From Silanimonas sp. (lineage in GTDB: Bacteria > Pseudomonadota > Gammaproteobacteria > Xanthomonadales > Xanthomonadaceae): DNA of 64,000 nt. The stretch lies in contig BPKK01000005.1 in NCBI GenBank assembly GCA_026005095.1, forward strand, positions 1-64,000. The letters run 5' to 3'. Positions 10,330 through 22,550 of the stretch are shown here, one piece after another; position 1 is the stretch's first letter; each line of letters starts with the position of its first letter. Position numbers and translations under genes: made by a program. The notes below the pieces were generated by a model, which saw only the letters and a list, made by a program, of their open reading frames with translations, was not told the DNA's origin and ran no database searches.

Positions 10330-10456
10330 GGAAGGTCTCGCGGGAGAGTGGAATGGTGTTGAAGTATGGGCAAGCCCGGACGCCACACCATGCCCACCCC
10401 TGCAACAGCCCGTTGTGAACGCTGGAACGCAGGCAGGCCGTCGCTACACTGCACCA

Positions 10457-11737
10457 ATGCCGCTCGATGCCCCGTCTCTGCTGGTGCTGCACGATGGCGC
10501 CGCCGGCAACCGGCGGCAGGCACTGGCGCTGGCCGAAGCGCTCTCGCCGCGGGTGCAGGAACTGGTACTGGCGCCGCGGGCGCCCTGGCGCTTCGCCGCC
10601 CCCCACCGCCTGCCCTTCGCCCGCCACGCCTTCGGCCCGGCCTTTGCCCGGGCACTGGCCGCACCGCCGCCGTTGGCCATCGGCTGCGGCCGGCAGGCGG
10701 CCCTGGCCACCCGCCTGCTGCGCGCCCGCGGCAGCCGGGTGGTGCAGGTGCTCGATCCACGCCTGGCACCGCGGCACTGGGACGCCGTGGTGGCGCCGGC
10801 CCACGACGGGCTTGCCGGGCCGAACGTGCTGCGTCTGCGCGGCAGCCTGCACCCGGTAGACGCGCGCTGGCTGGCCAATGCGCGCGCAGCCGCACCTGCG
10901 CTCGGCGCCCCGCCCGGACCGCGCCGGGTGTTGCTGCTCGGTGGCCCTACCCGTCGCTGCCCCTGGGGCGAGGCCTCGGCGCTGCAGGCCTTCGATGCCC
11001 TGCGGACGGCACAGGCCGGCGACGGGGGCGCGCTGTGGATCAGCGGCTCGCGGCGCACGCCCCCGGCGCTCGTCGCTGCGCTGCGCTCGCGCATCGACGC
11101 GGCGCAGGCCCTGTCCGGCGCACTGCGGCTCTGGGCCTCGGAGGCCGACGGCCCCAACCCCTATGCCGGCTTCCTCGGCTGGGCCGGGGCCCTCGTGGTG
11201 ACGGCCGATTCCGCCAACCTGCTGAGCGAGGCCGCGGCCACCGAAGCACCGCTGTGGATCCTGGGCGCCGACGCGGTCTCGGGCCGCCTCGCCGCACTGG
11301 TGCGGGAGCTGCTGGACAGCGGCCGGGCCCGGCGCTTCGAGGACGGCCTCGCCACCGGTTTCGCGCCCTACCCGCTCGCGCCCTGGGTCGAGCTGCCGCC
11401 GCTGCTGGCCGAGTTGCGCAGGCTGCTCGGGCTGCCCTACGGCCTTCGCCGCGAGCAGAGCGGCGAGCCGCGCCGGCGTGTCGCCGAGCCGTGCCCGCGC
11501 CACCCGCCGCGGGCGACGGTCCAGAGTGCAGGCCAGCGAAGCGGCCACCAGCGTGGCATGGGCCTCGACGAGACCCCGGGTGGTTCCGGCATCGAGCAGG
11601 CCCTCGGCCTCGAGCGCCCGCAACAGGTCCACGCTGTGCCGCGGGGCGACGTAGGGCCGGATGCCGCGCCGCATGCCGCAGTACCGCCTGCTGCAGGAAG
11701 AACTCGAGGTCCACCAGCCCGCCCTCGCCCTGCTTGA
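10457..11737 (+). CDS. Mitochondrial fission ELM1 family protein; 3' ~290 nt runs antisense into glnE, so the true end is uncertain
   Basis: [22 protein letters not shown]...[26 protein letters not shown]...[24 protein letters not shown]; domain-like content ends near 11460. Confidence 0.75.
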   Translation: MPLDAPSLLVLHDGAAGNRRQALALAEALSPRVQELVLAPRAPWRFAAPHRLPFARHAFGPAFARALAAPPPLAIGCGRQAALATRLLRARGSRVVQVLDPRLAPRHWDAVVAPAHDGLAGPNVLRLRGSLHPVDARWLANARAAAPALGAPPGPRRVLLLGGPTRRCPWGEASALQAFDALRTAQAGDGGALWISGSRRTPPALVAALRSRIDAAQALSGALRLWASEADGPNPYAGFLGWAGALVVTADSANLLSEAAATEAPLWILGADAVSGRLAALVRELLDSGRARRFEDGLATGFAPYPLAPWVELPPLLAELRRLLGLPYGLRREQSGEPRRRVAEPCPRHPPRATVQSAGQRSGHQRGMGLDETPGGSGIEQALGLERPQQVHAVPRGDVGPDAAPHAAVPPAAGRTRGPPARPRPA

Positions 11738-14193
11738 GGTCGAGGTGCGACGCATCGCTGCGGTCCAGCTCGCGGCGCATGCGCTCGCGCATCGCCGCCA
11801 CGTCGGCGGCCAGGGCCACCGGGTCGCGCTCGCGGGCGAGGATCTCGCCGCGCAGGGCCTCGAGCCGGGCCAGCAGGCCGGCATCCCCGGCCAGCGGCCG
11901 CATCCGCACCAGGGCCTGGTGCTCCCAGGTCCAGGCGCGCTCGCGCTGGTAGCCGGCATAGCTGGCCTCGTGCACCACCAGCAGGCCCTGCGCCCCGTCC
12001 GGGCGCAGGCGCACGTCCACCTCGTAGAGCCGGCCGGCGGCGGTGGGCGTGTCGAGCAGGGCCACCAGCTTCTGGGCAAGCCGCAGGTACCAGCGCGGGG
12101 CATCCAGGGGCCGCGGCCCGTCGGAGACCGAGGCCAGCGCCCCGCCATGCACGAAGACGAGGTCGAGGTCGGACGCAAAGCCGAGCTCCTCGGCCCCGAT
12201 GCTGCCGTAGCCGAGCACGGCGAACTCGCCGTCGGGCAGGCGGCCATGGGCGCGCTCCACCTCGTGGCGGGCGAGCCGCAGGGCGGCCGCCAGCGTGGCC
12301 TCGGCCACGCGGGCGAGCAGGCGGGTGGCGGCCACCGCATCCAGGCGCCCGGCGCGCCAGGCAAGACCGATGCGGAAGGCCAGGCTGTGGCGGCGCTCGT
12401 TCAGGGCCAGCAAGGCGGCCTCGGCATCCTCGGGCACGGCCGCCAGCGCGGCGAACTCCGCGGCGATGCCCTCGGGCTCGGGCAGGGGGCCGGCGGCGCG
12501 CACGTCGAGCAGCTCGTCGAGCAGCTGCGGCTGCTCGGTGAGGCGCTCGGCGAGCAGGGCGCTGTCGGCACAGACCGCGGCCAGCCGCTCCAGCGCCGCC
12601 GGCTGCTCGGCCAGCAGGGCAAAGTAACTGCTGCGCCGCCCGATCGCGCCGAGCAGGGCGATGGCGCGGGCCAGGCTGGCATCCGGCGCCTCGCTGGCCG
12701 CCGCCTGGGCGATCAGCGTCGGCACGATGCCATCGAACCAGACAGCCGCCCGCGGCGAGAGGCTGCGCCGCAGGGCCGAGCCGGCCAGGCGGCGCAGGGC
12801 CTCGTCGGCGGCCGCGGCATCGGCGAAGCCGGCCTCCGCCAGCACCCGGGCCTCGCCGCCCTCCGGGCAGGGCCTGCCAGTAGGCCGCGAGCGGCCCCGG
12901 CGGCGGCGCGACGCGGCGGCCGCTTCCCAGCACGGCAGCGAACTCCTCGGCCACCACCGCGCGGTGCGCCCCGAGCGCGGCATCGAGCGCGGCGGCATCG
13001 GCATAGCCGAGCCCGCGGGCGATGCGCAGGCGGTCCAGGGGGTCGGCCGGCAGGGCATGGGTCTGCGCATCGCGCAGCATCTGCACCCGGTTCTCCACCC
13101 GGCGCAGGAAGCGGTAGGCCTCGGCCAGCCGCGCCGCGGTGGCGGGGGCGAGATGCCCGGCCCCGGCCAGCGCCGCCAGCGCCGGCAGCAAGCCGCGCTG
13201 GCGCAGGGCCGGTTCGCGGCCGCCGCGGATCAGCTGCAGGGCCTGCACCAGGAACTCCACCTCGCGGATACCGCCGGGCCCGCGCTTGAGGTCATCGGCC
13301 ATGTCCTTACGCGCCACCTCGGTCTCGATCATCGCCTTCATGCTGCGCAGGGCATCGAGGGCGGTGAAGTCGAGGTAGCGGCGGTAGACGAAGGGCCTAA
13401 GGCCGCGCAGCCAGGCCTCGCCGGCCTCGATGTCGCCGGCCACCGCCCGTGCCTTGATCCAGGCATAGCGCTCCCAGTCGCGTCCCTCGCGCTGGAAATA
13501 GGCGTCCATGGCCTCGAAGCCCATCACCAGCCGCCCACTGTCGCCGAAGGGCCGCAGGCGCAGATCCACGCGGTGGCAGAACCCCTCGGCAGTAGGCTCG
13601 CCGAGCAGCTGGCCCAGGCGCTGGCCGAGGCGGACGAAGTATGCCTCGGCCTCCAGCACCCGCGGCCCATCGCTGCGGCCGGGCCCGGCATGGGCGTAGA
13701 CGAGGTCGACGTCGGAGCTGAAGTTGAGTTCGCCGCCACCCAGCTTGCCGAGCGCGAACACCACGAGGCGCTGCGCCCGCCCCGCGGCATCGCGCACGGC
13801 ACCGAAGCGCGGCGCCAGCTCGCCCTCGGCCTGTGCCAGCGCCAGGGCGATGGCTTGCTCGGCGATGCGGGTGCTGCCGGCCAGGGTGGCCTCCACCGGA
13901 TCGAGGCCGTCCACATCGCGGGCCACCAGCACGGTGGAGGCTGCGGCCCGCCAGCGGCGCAGGGCCGCCATCGCCGCCTCGGGGGCCGCCGGATCGAGCA
14001 CCGGCGGCGCCGGCAGCGCATGCCGCGCGGCCAACAGGGCCGGCTGGCGGCGCAGGGTATCGAGAGCGAAATCGGAGGCAATGGCGAGCGGCCGCAGGGC
14101 CTCGGGGTCGACCCCCTCCGCCCCGGTCGATGGCAGGGCCTCCAGCCGGCGCCAGACCAAGGCCTCGAGTTCGTGTTCCAGGCTGTCGCCCAT
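11437..14193 (-). pseudogene. glnE: Bifunctional glutamine-synthetase adenylyltransferase/deadenylase, interrupted by apparent +1 frameshifts near ~12865 and ~11650, possibly a third near the 3' end
   Basis: Contiguous GlnE homology ([20 protein letters not shown]...[25 protein letters not shown]...; ...[23 protein letters not shown]...; ...[29 protein letters not shown]) spread over three reading frames. Confidence 0.85.
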
Positions 14194-14221
14194 CTGCCTC
14201 TCCGTGGGCCGGGGCCGGCCC

Positions 14222-14258
14222 AAAAAAGAACCCGCAAGGCCGAGGCGCCTGCGGGTCC
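14222..14258 (-). terminator. Rho-independent terminator-like hairpin with T tract just upstream of glnE
   Basis: Minus strand acccgcaggcgcctcggccttgcgggt-tcttttttggg. Confidence 0.7.
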
Positions 14259-14358
14259 GTGCTCCCTCCCCCCACGTCGGAAGCGGTCCGATCCTGCGCT
14301 GGCGCGATGGCGGCGCGCACGCCGCAGCGCAGCATGGCGGAGGCCGGCATATGGAAAC

Positions 14359-14387
14359 GCAAGGCCCCGCAGATAGCGGGGCCTTGC
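14359..14387 (-). terminator. Perfect 12-bp stem hairpin downstream of the S9 peptidase gene
   Basis: gcaaggccccgc-agata-gcggggccttgc. Confidence 0.65.
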
Positions 14388-14408
14388 AGTGTGCCGCAGC
14401 AGCAGCGC

Positions 14409-16481
14409 TCAGTGCGAGGCCGGCTCGAGCCCGCCGTGCTCCTCGAACCACTTCCGCACCTGCTGGTACCAGAACACCGAGTTCTGGGGCTTTAGGATCC
14501 AGTGGTTCTCGTTCGGGTAGTAGAGGAAGCGCGTGGGCACGCCCTTCATCAGCAAGGTCTGGTAGAGCTCGAGGCCGTGGTTCACCGGCACGCGCAGGTC
14601 GTTTTGGCCATGCACCACCAGCGTGGGCGTCTTGAAATTGGCCGCGCCATAATGCGGCGAGTTGCGGCGCAGCACCGCGTCATTGCCCTCTTCCCAGAAG
14701 CCGCCGAAGCGCGGCCGCTCGGTAGAGAAATCGGCGGCGTACTGGGTGTAGAGGTTGTAGACCTTGGCGTGCGCCACCAGTGCACGGAACGGATGCTCGC
14801 GGCCAAGGATCACGCTGGTGAGATAGCCGCCGTAGCTGCCGCCGCCGGCCACCATACGCGTGGGGTCGATCCAGGGCTGAGCAGCGAACCACTCCGCGGC
14901 CTTGATCACGTCCTGGTAGGGCTTCTCGGCCCATTCCGGATTGATCGAATCGGCAAAAGCCTGGCCGAAGCCCGAGCTGCCGTGGAAATTCGGCCAGGCC
15001 GTCACGTAGCCCCAGCTGCTGAACACCTGCGCATTCCAGCGGAAGTGCATGCCATTGGTGATGGCATTGTGCGGACCGCCGTGGATGAGCATGAAAAGGG
15101 GGTACTTCTTCGATTTGTCGAAGCCCGGCGGGTAGTTCACCCACATCTGGATCTCGGCCCCGTTCGCGCCGCGGTAGGTGACCGACTCGTAGGTGCCGAA
15201 ATCGGTGGCCGCCAGCAGGGCGTCATTGATCGTCGAGAGTTTCTCGGCGCGGCCCGAGCGCGGGTCGAGGCGCACCAGGGTGGGCGGCTCGACGAAGCTC
15301 TGGCGCAGGGCCACGAGGGTGCCGTCCTTGGCCAGGGCCAGCGAATCGTAGGAGGCCTCGGCGCCGGTGACGGGGCGCGGTCGGCCCTCGATCGGCAGCT
15401 CGTAGATGCGGGTGGTGCCAGCATCGTCGATGGCGCCGTACAGGCGCCGGCCATCCGCCGCCCAAACGAGTCCGCTCGCGCTGCGGTCCCAGTCGGCGAA
15501 CAGCTCGCGGGTCTCGCCGCTGCGGCGCTCGCGCAGCATCAGCCGACCCTTGTCGGCGTAGAAGCCCTTGATGCGCTGCTGCACGAAGCTGAGCAGGCGG
15601 CCATCGGGGCTATAGAGCGGGTTGCCGTCGTTGGCCGGGTTGTCGGCGGTGAGGTTCACCGGCGTGGCGCTGACCGCGCCCGCGGCCGGGATGGCGACGG
15701 TGAACACGTCGTTGTTGGTGACGTTCGGCGCCGGGTCGGAATCGGCCACGAAGGCAAGCTCAGTACCCTCAGGCGAGATCGCAAACAGGCTGTCGGTGCC
15801 CTGCACCGCGCTGCGCGGCAGCTCGAGCCCGGTGCCGAGGGTGAGCGCCTGCGGCTCGCCGCCGCCCACGTCCACAGCAAAGACATGGAACTGGCGCTCG
15901 TCGATGAATCGGTCCCACGCCGTCACCGGCGCGCCATCCCAGACCTGCCCGGTCATCTTCGAGTTGGCGCGCTCCTCGAGGCGCTTGCCCTGTTCGGAAA
16001 GCGGCAAGTCGGCGAACACCCGCGAGACGAAAGCGAGGCGGCGGCCATCCGGGAACCACTTCGGGCTCTGCACGCCGGTGGCGAATCGGGTGAGGCGGCG
16101 TGCCTCGCCGCCGTCCAGCGGCATCACGTAGAGCTGCGGCGCCTTGTCGTCCTCGCGCTGGGCGACGAAGGCGAGGAAGCGGCCATCCGAACTGAAGGCC
16201 GGGGAGCCCTCGTTGCTGGCATGGGTGGTGAAGGCGCGCTCACCACTGCCGTCGCGGTTCCAGATCCACAGATCGGTGTAGCCCTTGTCCTCGTTCATCA
16301 CGAAGCGCGTGACCGGGGCCACGATGCGCCGCCCGTCGGGCGAAATCACCGGCGCGCCGAGGCGCTGGATCTCCCAACTGCGCTCGATGGTGAAGGGGAG
16401 CTTGGCCGCCGGCGTGGCGGGCGCCTGCGCAAGCGCAGCCCCGGACGCGAACAGGGCCAGCGCGACGATGCGGTGCAGCAT
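14409..16481 (-). CDS. S9 family peptidase (prolyl oligopeptidase / acylaminoacyl-peptidase type), secreted
   Basis: Signal peptide [21 protein letters not shown]40/TolB-like repeats; [17 protein letters not shown] (GxSxGG) and [39 protein letters not shown]. Confidence 0.93.
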   Translation of the reverse strand: MLHRIVALALFASGAALAQAPATPAAKLPFTIERSWEIQRLGAPVISPDGRRIVAPVTRFVMNEDKGYTDLWIWNRDGSGERAFTTHASNEGSPAFSSDGRFLAFVAQREDDKAPQLYVMPLDGGEARRLTRFATGVQSPKWFPDGRRLAFVSRVFADLPLSEQGKRLEERANSKMTGQVWDGAPVTAWDRFIDERQFHVFAVDVGGGEPQALTLGTGLELPRSAVQGTDSLFAISPEGTELAFVADSDPAPNVTNNDVFTVAIPAAGAVSATPVNLTADNPANDGNPLYSPDGRLLSFVQQRIKGFYADKGRLMLRERRSGETRELFADWDRSASGLVWAADGRRLYGAIDDAGTTRIYELPIEGRPRPVTGAEASYDSLALAKDGTLVALRQSFVEPPTLVRLDPRSGRAEKLSTINDALLAATDFGTYESVTYRGANGAEIQMWVNYPPGFDKSKKYPLFMLIHGGPHNAITNGMHFRWNAQVFSSWGYVTAWPNFHGSSGFGQAFADSINPEWAEKPYQDVIKAAEWFAAQPWIDPTRMVAGGGSYGGYLTSVILGREHPFRALVAHAKVYNLYTQYAADFSTERPRFGGFWEEGNDAVLRRNSPHYGAANFKTPTLVVHGQNDLRVPVNHGLELYQTLLMKGVPTRFLYYPNENHWILKPQNSVFWYQQVRKWFEEHGGLEPASH

Positions 16482-16591
16482 GGAACCTCCGTCGAAGCAG
16501 GGTGAGGGCAAGGACGCTAGCCGCGCTGGCGTCAAGAACACAAGAAGCCTGTGGCAGGCTTGCGCCCTTGCCACCTGACCGTCACCTGTCG

Positions 16592-18448
16592 ATGCCCTGC
16601 CCTGCTCGCCCTGCCTTCCGCACCCGTCCCCTCGGCCTCCTTCTGCTGCTGGCGCTTTCGCCGCACGCTGCCCTCGCCGCCACACCGGCGAATCCCTCCG
16701 ATGCCGCGGCTCCGGCTCCTACCGCCACCGACTGGCGCACACCGGCCGAGCAGAGCGATTACACCCGCACGCCGCGCTATGCCGAGACCTTCGCCTACTT
16801 CGAGCGCCTCGCCGCCGCGAGCCCGCAAGTACAGATCGTCGAGTTCGGCACGAGCCCGCAGGGCCGCGCGCTGAACGCGGTCGTGCTCTCGAACGAAGGC
16901 CTGCGCACGCCGCAGGACGCCCATGCCACCGGCAAGCCAGTGGTGCTGGTGCAGGCCGCCATCCATCCCGGCGAGAACGAAGGCAAGGACGTGCTGATGG
17001 CGCTCGCCCGCGACCTCACCGTCAGCGGCCGGCATGCCGGACTGCTCGAGCATGCGGTGCTCGTGCTGGTACCGATCTTCAATGTCGATGGCCACGAACG
17101 CTTCGGCCCCTACCACCGCATCAACCAGAACGGCCCCGAGGCCATGGGCTGGCGAGCCACGGCGCAGAACCTCAACCTCAACCGCGACTACACCAAGCTC
17201 GACGCCCCGGAGATGCAGGCCTGGATGCGGCTCTGGACCGCCTGGCGCCCCGACCTGCTGGTGGACATGCACAACACCAACGGCGCCGACTACCAGTACG
17301 CCATGACCTGGGCCTACGAGACGGCGGCCAATATCGAGCCGGTACTGGCCGAATGGCAGCGCCGCGTCTTCGACGGCCGGATGAAGCCGGCGCTGGCCGC
17401 GCAGGGCTGGCCTCTCACCTTCTACGTGAGCCTGAAGGATCCCACCGACATCCGCGCCGGCCTCACAGAAGGCGCCTCCGGGCCACGCTTTTCGGTGGGC
17501 TATGCCGCCGCCGCCAACCGCCCGGGCCTGCTGCTCGAGACCCATATGCTCAAAGACTTCCGTACCCGGGTGGCGGTGAACGAGGCGGTGATGCTGGAAC
17601 TGCTACGCATGCTCGGCGAGGAGGGCAAGGCCCTGCGCGCCGCCAACGCCGCCGCCGATGCCCGGCGCTTCGCCGAGGGCGAGCCGATCCCACTGGCCTT
17701 CGGTCTCTCCGATCGCGTCGAAAACCGCGAATTCCTCGGTGTGGCCGACCGCCGCGTAGACAGCGAGGTCTCGGGCGGCGTCTGGGTGCAGTACGACCCC
17801 GAGCAGCCCGTCACGCTCAGCCTGCCGGTGCAGGCCGAGGTCACCGTGACCGCCAGCGCTCCGGCCCCCGCCGCCTGGGTGCTACCACCACAATGGCAGA
17901 CGGTGGTCGAGCGTCTGCGGCTCCATGGCCTTGCGATGTGGCCGCTATCGCAGGAGACCGAAGTGATGGCCGCCCGCTATCGCATCGAAGCGGTGGAATG
18001 GGCACCGCGCCCCTTCGAGGGCCGGCATACCATCACCCGCCTGCGCCACCGCCTGGAAACCGGGAAGGAACCGGTGCCGGCGGGCAGCTGGGTGATCCCG
18101 GCCGATCAACCCCTGGCGCGCCTCGCCGCCCTGCTGCTGGAACCCGACTCGCCCGACAGCTTCCTGCGCTGGGGCTTCTTCGATGCCATTTTCGAGGAGA
18201 AGGAATATGCCGAGCCACGGGTGATGGAGCGCATGGCGCGCGAGATGCTAGCCGCCGACCCCGCGCTGCGCGCGGCCTTCGAGGCCCGGCTGCGCGAGGA
18301 CGCCGCCTTCGCCGCCAGTCCGCACGAGCGCTTGCGCTTCTTCTACCAGCGCACGCCCTATTTCGACCGTGAGTTCAGTCGTTATCCGGTGCTTCGCCTC
18401 GACGCCGCCGGCCTGCGCCAGCTGCGCGCTGCCGCCGTGCCGCGCTGA
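16592..18448 (+). CDS. M14 family metallopeptidase (zinc carboxypeptidase-like), secreted
   Basis: VVLVQAAIHPGENEGKDVLMAL and PIFNVDGHERFGPYHRINQNGPEAMGWRATAQNLNLNRDYTKLDAPEMQA. Confidence 0.92.
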   Translation: MPCPARPAFRTRPLGLLLLLALSPHAALAATPANPSDAAAPAPTATDWRTPAEQSDYTRTPRYAETFAYFERLAAASPQVQIVEFGTSPQGRALNAVVLSNEGLRTPQDAHATGKPVVLVQAAIHPGENEGKDVLMALARDLTVSGRHAGLLEHAVLVLVPIFNVDGHERFGPYHRINQNGPEAMGWRATAQNLNLNRDYTKLDAPEMQAWMRLWTAWRPDLLVDMHNTNGADYQYAMTWAYETAANIEPVLAEWQRRVFDGRMKPALAAQGWPLTFYVSLKDPTDIRAGLTEGASGPRFSVGYAAAANRPGLLLETHMLKDFRTRVAVNEAVMLELLRMLGEEGKALRAANAAADARRFAEGEPIPLAFGLSDRVENREFLGVADRRVDSEVSGGVWVQYDPEQPVTLSLPVQAEVTVTASAPAPAAWVLPPQWQTVVERLRLHGLAMWPLSQETEVMAARYRIEAVEWAPRPFEGRHTITRLRHRLETGKEPVPAGSWVIPADQPLARLAALLLEPDSPDSFLRWGFFDAIFEEKEYAEPRVMERMAREMLAADPALRAAFEARLREDAAFAASPHERLRFFYQRTPYFDREFSRYPVLRLDAAGLRQLRAAAVPR

Positions 18449-18458
18449 GGCGGCGAGT

Positions 18459-19064
18459 TCAGGCCTCCGGCGGCGCCGGTGGATCCGTCGGAGGCGGCGG
18501 GTGGCGTTCGGCGTGACGCTGCCGCAGTTCCTGCAGCTTGCGCTTGAAGACCGCCGCCTCCCAGGCCAGCACCCGCCAGGTGAGATCAGCCACCAGCGCC
18601 GTAGCAAGCCCCACCACCACGCCGCCGACGAACAGGCCCTGGGCGAAGCGCAGGGCCGGCTCCACATGGTCGCCCACGCCCACGAGGTGCATCAGCTTCA
18701 CCCCCACCCAACCGGTGAAGGCATAGATCGGGGCGATGGTGAGGGGATTGGTGATGAATTGCAGGCCCACCATCACTGTCAGGTTGGCGCGGAACAGCAG
18801 GGCAGCGCCGAAGGCCAGCAGCGCCTGCACGCCGTAGAGCGGCAGGAAGGCGAGCACGCTGCCGACATAGAGTGCCGGCAGGAGGTTCGCGCGTTTGAAC
18901 GACCACAGGAAAGACGCCTTCACCGCGTACTTCGAAAACCACTTCAGCACCGGGTAGCGGGACAGGTTGGCGCGCCGCGGCAGGGGCTTGAGCAAACGCC
19001 GCAGACGGCGCCGGCGCTGTAGCCAGAGCAGGTGGTGGCGGTCGAGTTCTTCACGCGTCGGCAT
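18459..19064 (-). CDS. DUF2062 domain-containing membrane protein
   Basis: PALYVGSVLAFLPLYGVQALLAFGAALLFRANLTVMVGLQFITNPLTIAPIYAF. Confidence 0.85.
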   Translation of the reverse strand: MPTREELDRHHLLWLQRRRRLRRLLKPLPRRANLSRYPVLKWFSKYAVKASFLWSFKRANLLPALYVGSVLAFLPLYGVQALLAFGAALLFRANLTVMVGLQFITNPLTIAPIYAFTGWVGVKLMHLVGVGDHVEPALRFAQGLFVGGVVVGLATALVADLTWRVLAWEAAVFKRKLQELRQRHAERHPPPPTDPPAPPEA

Positions 19065-19131
19065 GGCCGCGCATTATCCGCCAGCCAGATGAATGCCGTC
19101 CGTGCCGGAGGCCACCCCGGCCGGCTGGAGC

Positions 19132-19629
19132 TCAGTGGGCCCGGGGCAGCAGCCGGGCCTCCAGCGCCGCCACCTCTCCCCGCTGCCGCAACGCGGCAAG
19201 CGAGGCGTTGAAAGCGGCCCGGCGTCCCTCTGACTCCGGCCGAGAACGCGGCCAGACCAGGTGCAGGGTCTCGTTGTCGAGCGCTTCGCCCACCGGGACG
19301 ATGGGCGAGGCCTCGCCGTACATCCGCTGCAGGGTGGCCCGGCCGTTGTAGATGCCGGCAGAGACCGCCTCGATGCGCCCGGCGGCCGTCTCGGCATGCG
19401 CCCGCGCCCAGGGCCGCTCGACGAACTCGACCGCCTCGCCATGCTCGGCCAGTACCCGGCGGATCAGCGCCGGATAAAAGCCGCCCTCGGCCGTGCGAAG
19501 GTCGATGTAAGGCAGGAACTCACCGGTGGCGAAACGCTGCACCTCGGCGCCATCGGCCGGCGCGGCCGCGCCCCCCCCCGCCAGCGCGAGGAGGAGGGCT
19601 ATCACCCCGAGGCGTGACACCGTGAGCAT
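19132..19629 (-). CDS. Short (~165 aa) periplasmic solute-binding (SBP_bac_3-like) protein, apparently internally shortened
   Basis: Signal peptide MLTVSRLGVIALLLALAGGGAAA; RFATGEFLPYIDLRTAEGGFYPALIRRVLAEHG; C-terminal FNASLAALRQRGEVAALEARLL. Confidence 0.6.
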   Translation of the reverse strand: MLTVSRLGVIALLLALAGGGAAAPADGAEVQRFATGEFLPYIDLRTAEGGFYPALIRRVLAEHGEAVEFVERPWARAHAETAAGRIEAVSAGIYNGRATLQRMYGEASPIVPVGEALDNETLHLVWPRSRPESEGRRAAFNASLAALRQRGEVAALEARLLPRAH

Positions 19630-19775
19630 GACGTGAGGATGCACCGAGCGGTGGCTCGGGGAAAGCCCCGGGACAGTGACGCGATGCGCACGCTGCCTTC
19701 CAGGACGTGCAGCTCATCGACTGCCGTCATATTGCGCAGCGCTGGTTCGGCGACTGGGGCATGCACGGCTGACGC

Positions 19776-20369
19776 TCAGCGCTGGTCCAGCGCGTGGTGG
19801 ATCAGCACCACGCACTGCGAAGCGAACAGCATTCGCGGCCCCAGTGAGAGTTTGGTGGCACCGAGGCGCTCCAGGCTGCCGAAGGTCTTTCTCGGCATCG
19901 GGATGTGGTCGGTGAGCAGGAAGCAGGGATTCGCGCCGAAGGCCTGCTCGCCGATCGGCACGCCCTTACGGTCGAGCACGAAGAGCTGGTGGTCGGCCGA
20001 GAGCTGCTGCACCAGGCGCTCGAAACTCACCGTGCGCACCGTAACGCCGGGCTCCACCGGCCGTTCCTCCTCCTTGCCCATGCCGCGCGAGGTGTCGAGG
20101 GCCTTCGCCACCTTGCCCAGCAGGGCGCGTTCGTCGAAGCCGCCGAGCTCGTGCATGGCGCGCGGCTCGAAGCGGACCGTTCGCGAGTAGTCCGGCGTGC
20201 TCTCGAGCACCAGGTAGACGGTCACGTCCTCGCGGTGCGATTGGGCGACGAAGATCGCATTCATCAACACATGGGCGAGGATCTCGGGATGCGCCTCGCC
20301 GCCGATACCGGCGAGCAGCTTCGCGCTGTCGGTGGGCGCGGCGCGGGCACGGAGAACGAAGGTTCGCAT
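19776..20369 (-). CDS. TrmY-like tRNA pseudouridine-54 N1-methyltransferase family (COG1901/DUF358-type)
   Basis: MRTFVLRARAAPTDSAKLLAGIGGEAHPEILAHVLMNAIFVAQSHREDVTVYLVLESTPDYSRTVRFEP...FLLTDHIPMPRKTFGSLERLGATKLSLGPRMLFASQCVVLIHHALD. Confidence 0.75.
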   Translation of the reverse strand: MRTFVLRARAAPTDSAKLLAGIGGEAHPEILAHVLMNAIFVAQSHREDVTVYLVLESTPDYSRTVRFEPRAMHELGGFDERALLGKVAKALDTSRGMGKEEERPVEPGVTVRTVSFERLVQQLSADHQLFVLDRKGVPIGEQAFGANPCFLLTDHIPMPRKTFGSLERLGATKLSLGPRMLFASQCVVLIHHALDQR

Positions 20370-20380
20370 CGGGATCCAGG

Positions 20381-20410
20381 AAAAAAAGAGGGCCCGCTTT
20401 CGCGGGCCCC
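20381..20410 (-). terminator. Rho-independent terminator of the groESL operon
   Basis: Minus strand gggcccgcgaaagcgggccctctttttttcc. Confidence 0.85.
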
Positions 20411-20442
20411 CGATTGTCGCACTGGATGCAATGTGGCGCGGA

Positions 20443-22107
<1,665 letters not shown>

Positions 22108-22178
22108 TCAAAGCGGGCAGAGGCAGGCGGCGGTTTCGGCAGCCGAGCGGTGATCCCGCCGGCGCGCCGCCGCGTGGC

Positions 22179-22466
22179 TCAACCCAGGATGGCGAAGATG
22201 TCGTCCTCGCGGACCACCAGGTACTCGGTGCCGTCGAGCTTCACCTCGGTGCCGGCGTACTTGCCGAACAACACCTTGTCGCCGACCTTCACGGCAGGCG
22301 CACGGACCGTGCCGTTGTCCAGCGCCTTGCCGGGACCCACGGCCACGACCTCGCCCTTGATCGGCTTCTCGGTGGCCGAGTCGGGGATGACGATGCCACC
22401 CGCGGAGACCTTCTCTTCTTCCATGCGCTTGATGACCACGCGGTCGAACAGCGGCTTGATGCTCAT
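22179..22466 (-). CDS. groES: Co-chaperonin GroES
   Basis: [47 protein letters not shown]. Confidence 0.99.
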   Translation of the reverse strand: MSIKPLFDRVVIKRMEEEKVSAGGIVIPDSATEKPIKGEVVAVGPGKALDNGTVRAPAVKVGDKVLFGKYAGTEVKLDGTEYLVVREDDIFAILG

Positions 22467-22523
22467 GAGGGGAACCTCTTTGCCTTGTTGATCAATGGGT
22501 TGCAGTGGTCCGGGCCAGACTTG

Positions 22524-22550
22524 TTAGCACTCGGCCCGAGTGAGTGCCAA
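22524..22550. promoter_or_regulatory. CIRCE element (HrcA operator) upstream of groES
   Basis: TTAGCACTC-ggcccgagt-GAGTGCCAA: 9-N9-9 with one mismatch to consensus TTAGCACTC-N9-GAGTGCTAA. Confidence 0.95.

Noticed and set aside
13397-14362. Possible leader peptide [13 protein letters not shown]... before glnE on the minus strand
   Set aside because: Uses a TTG start, has no run of regulatory amino-acid codons and continues as a shadow frame through glnE.
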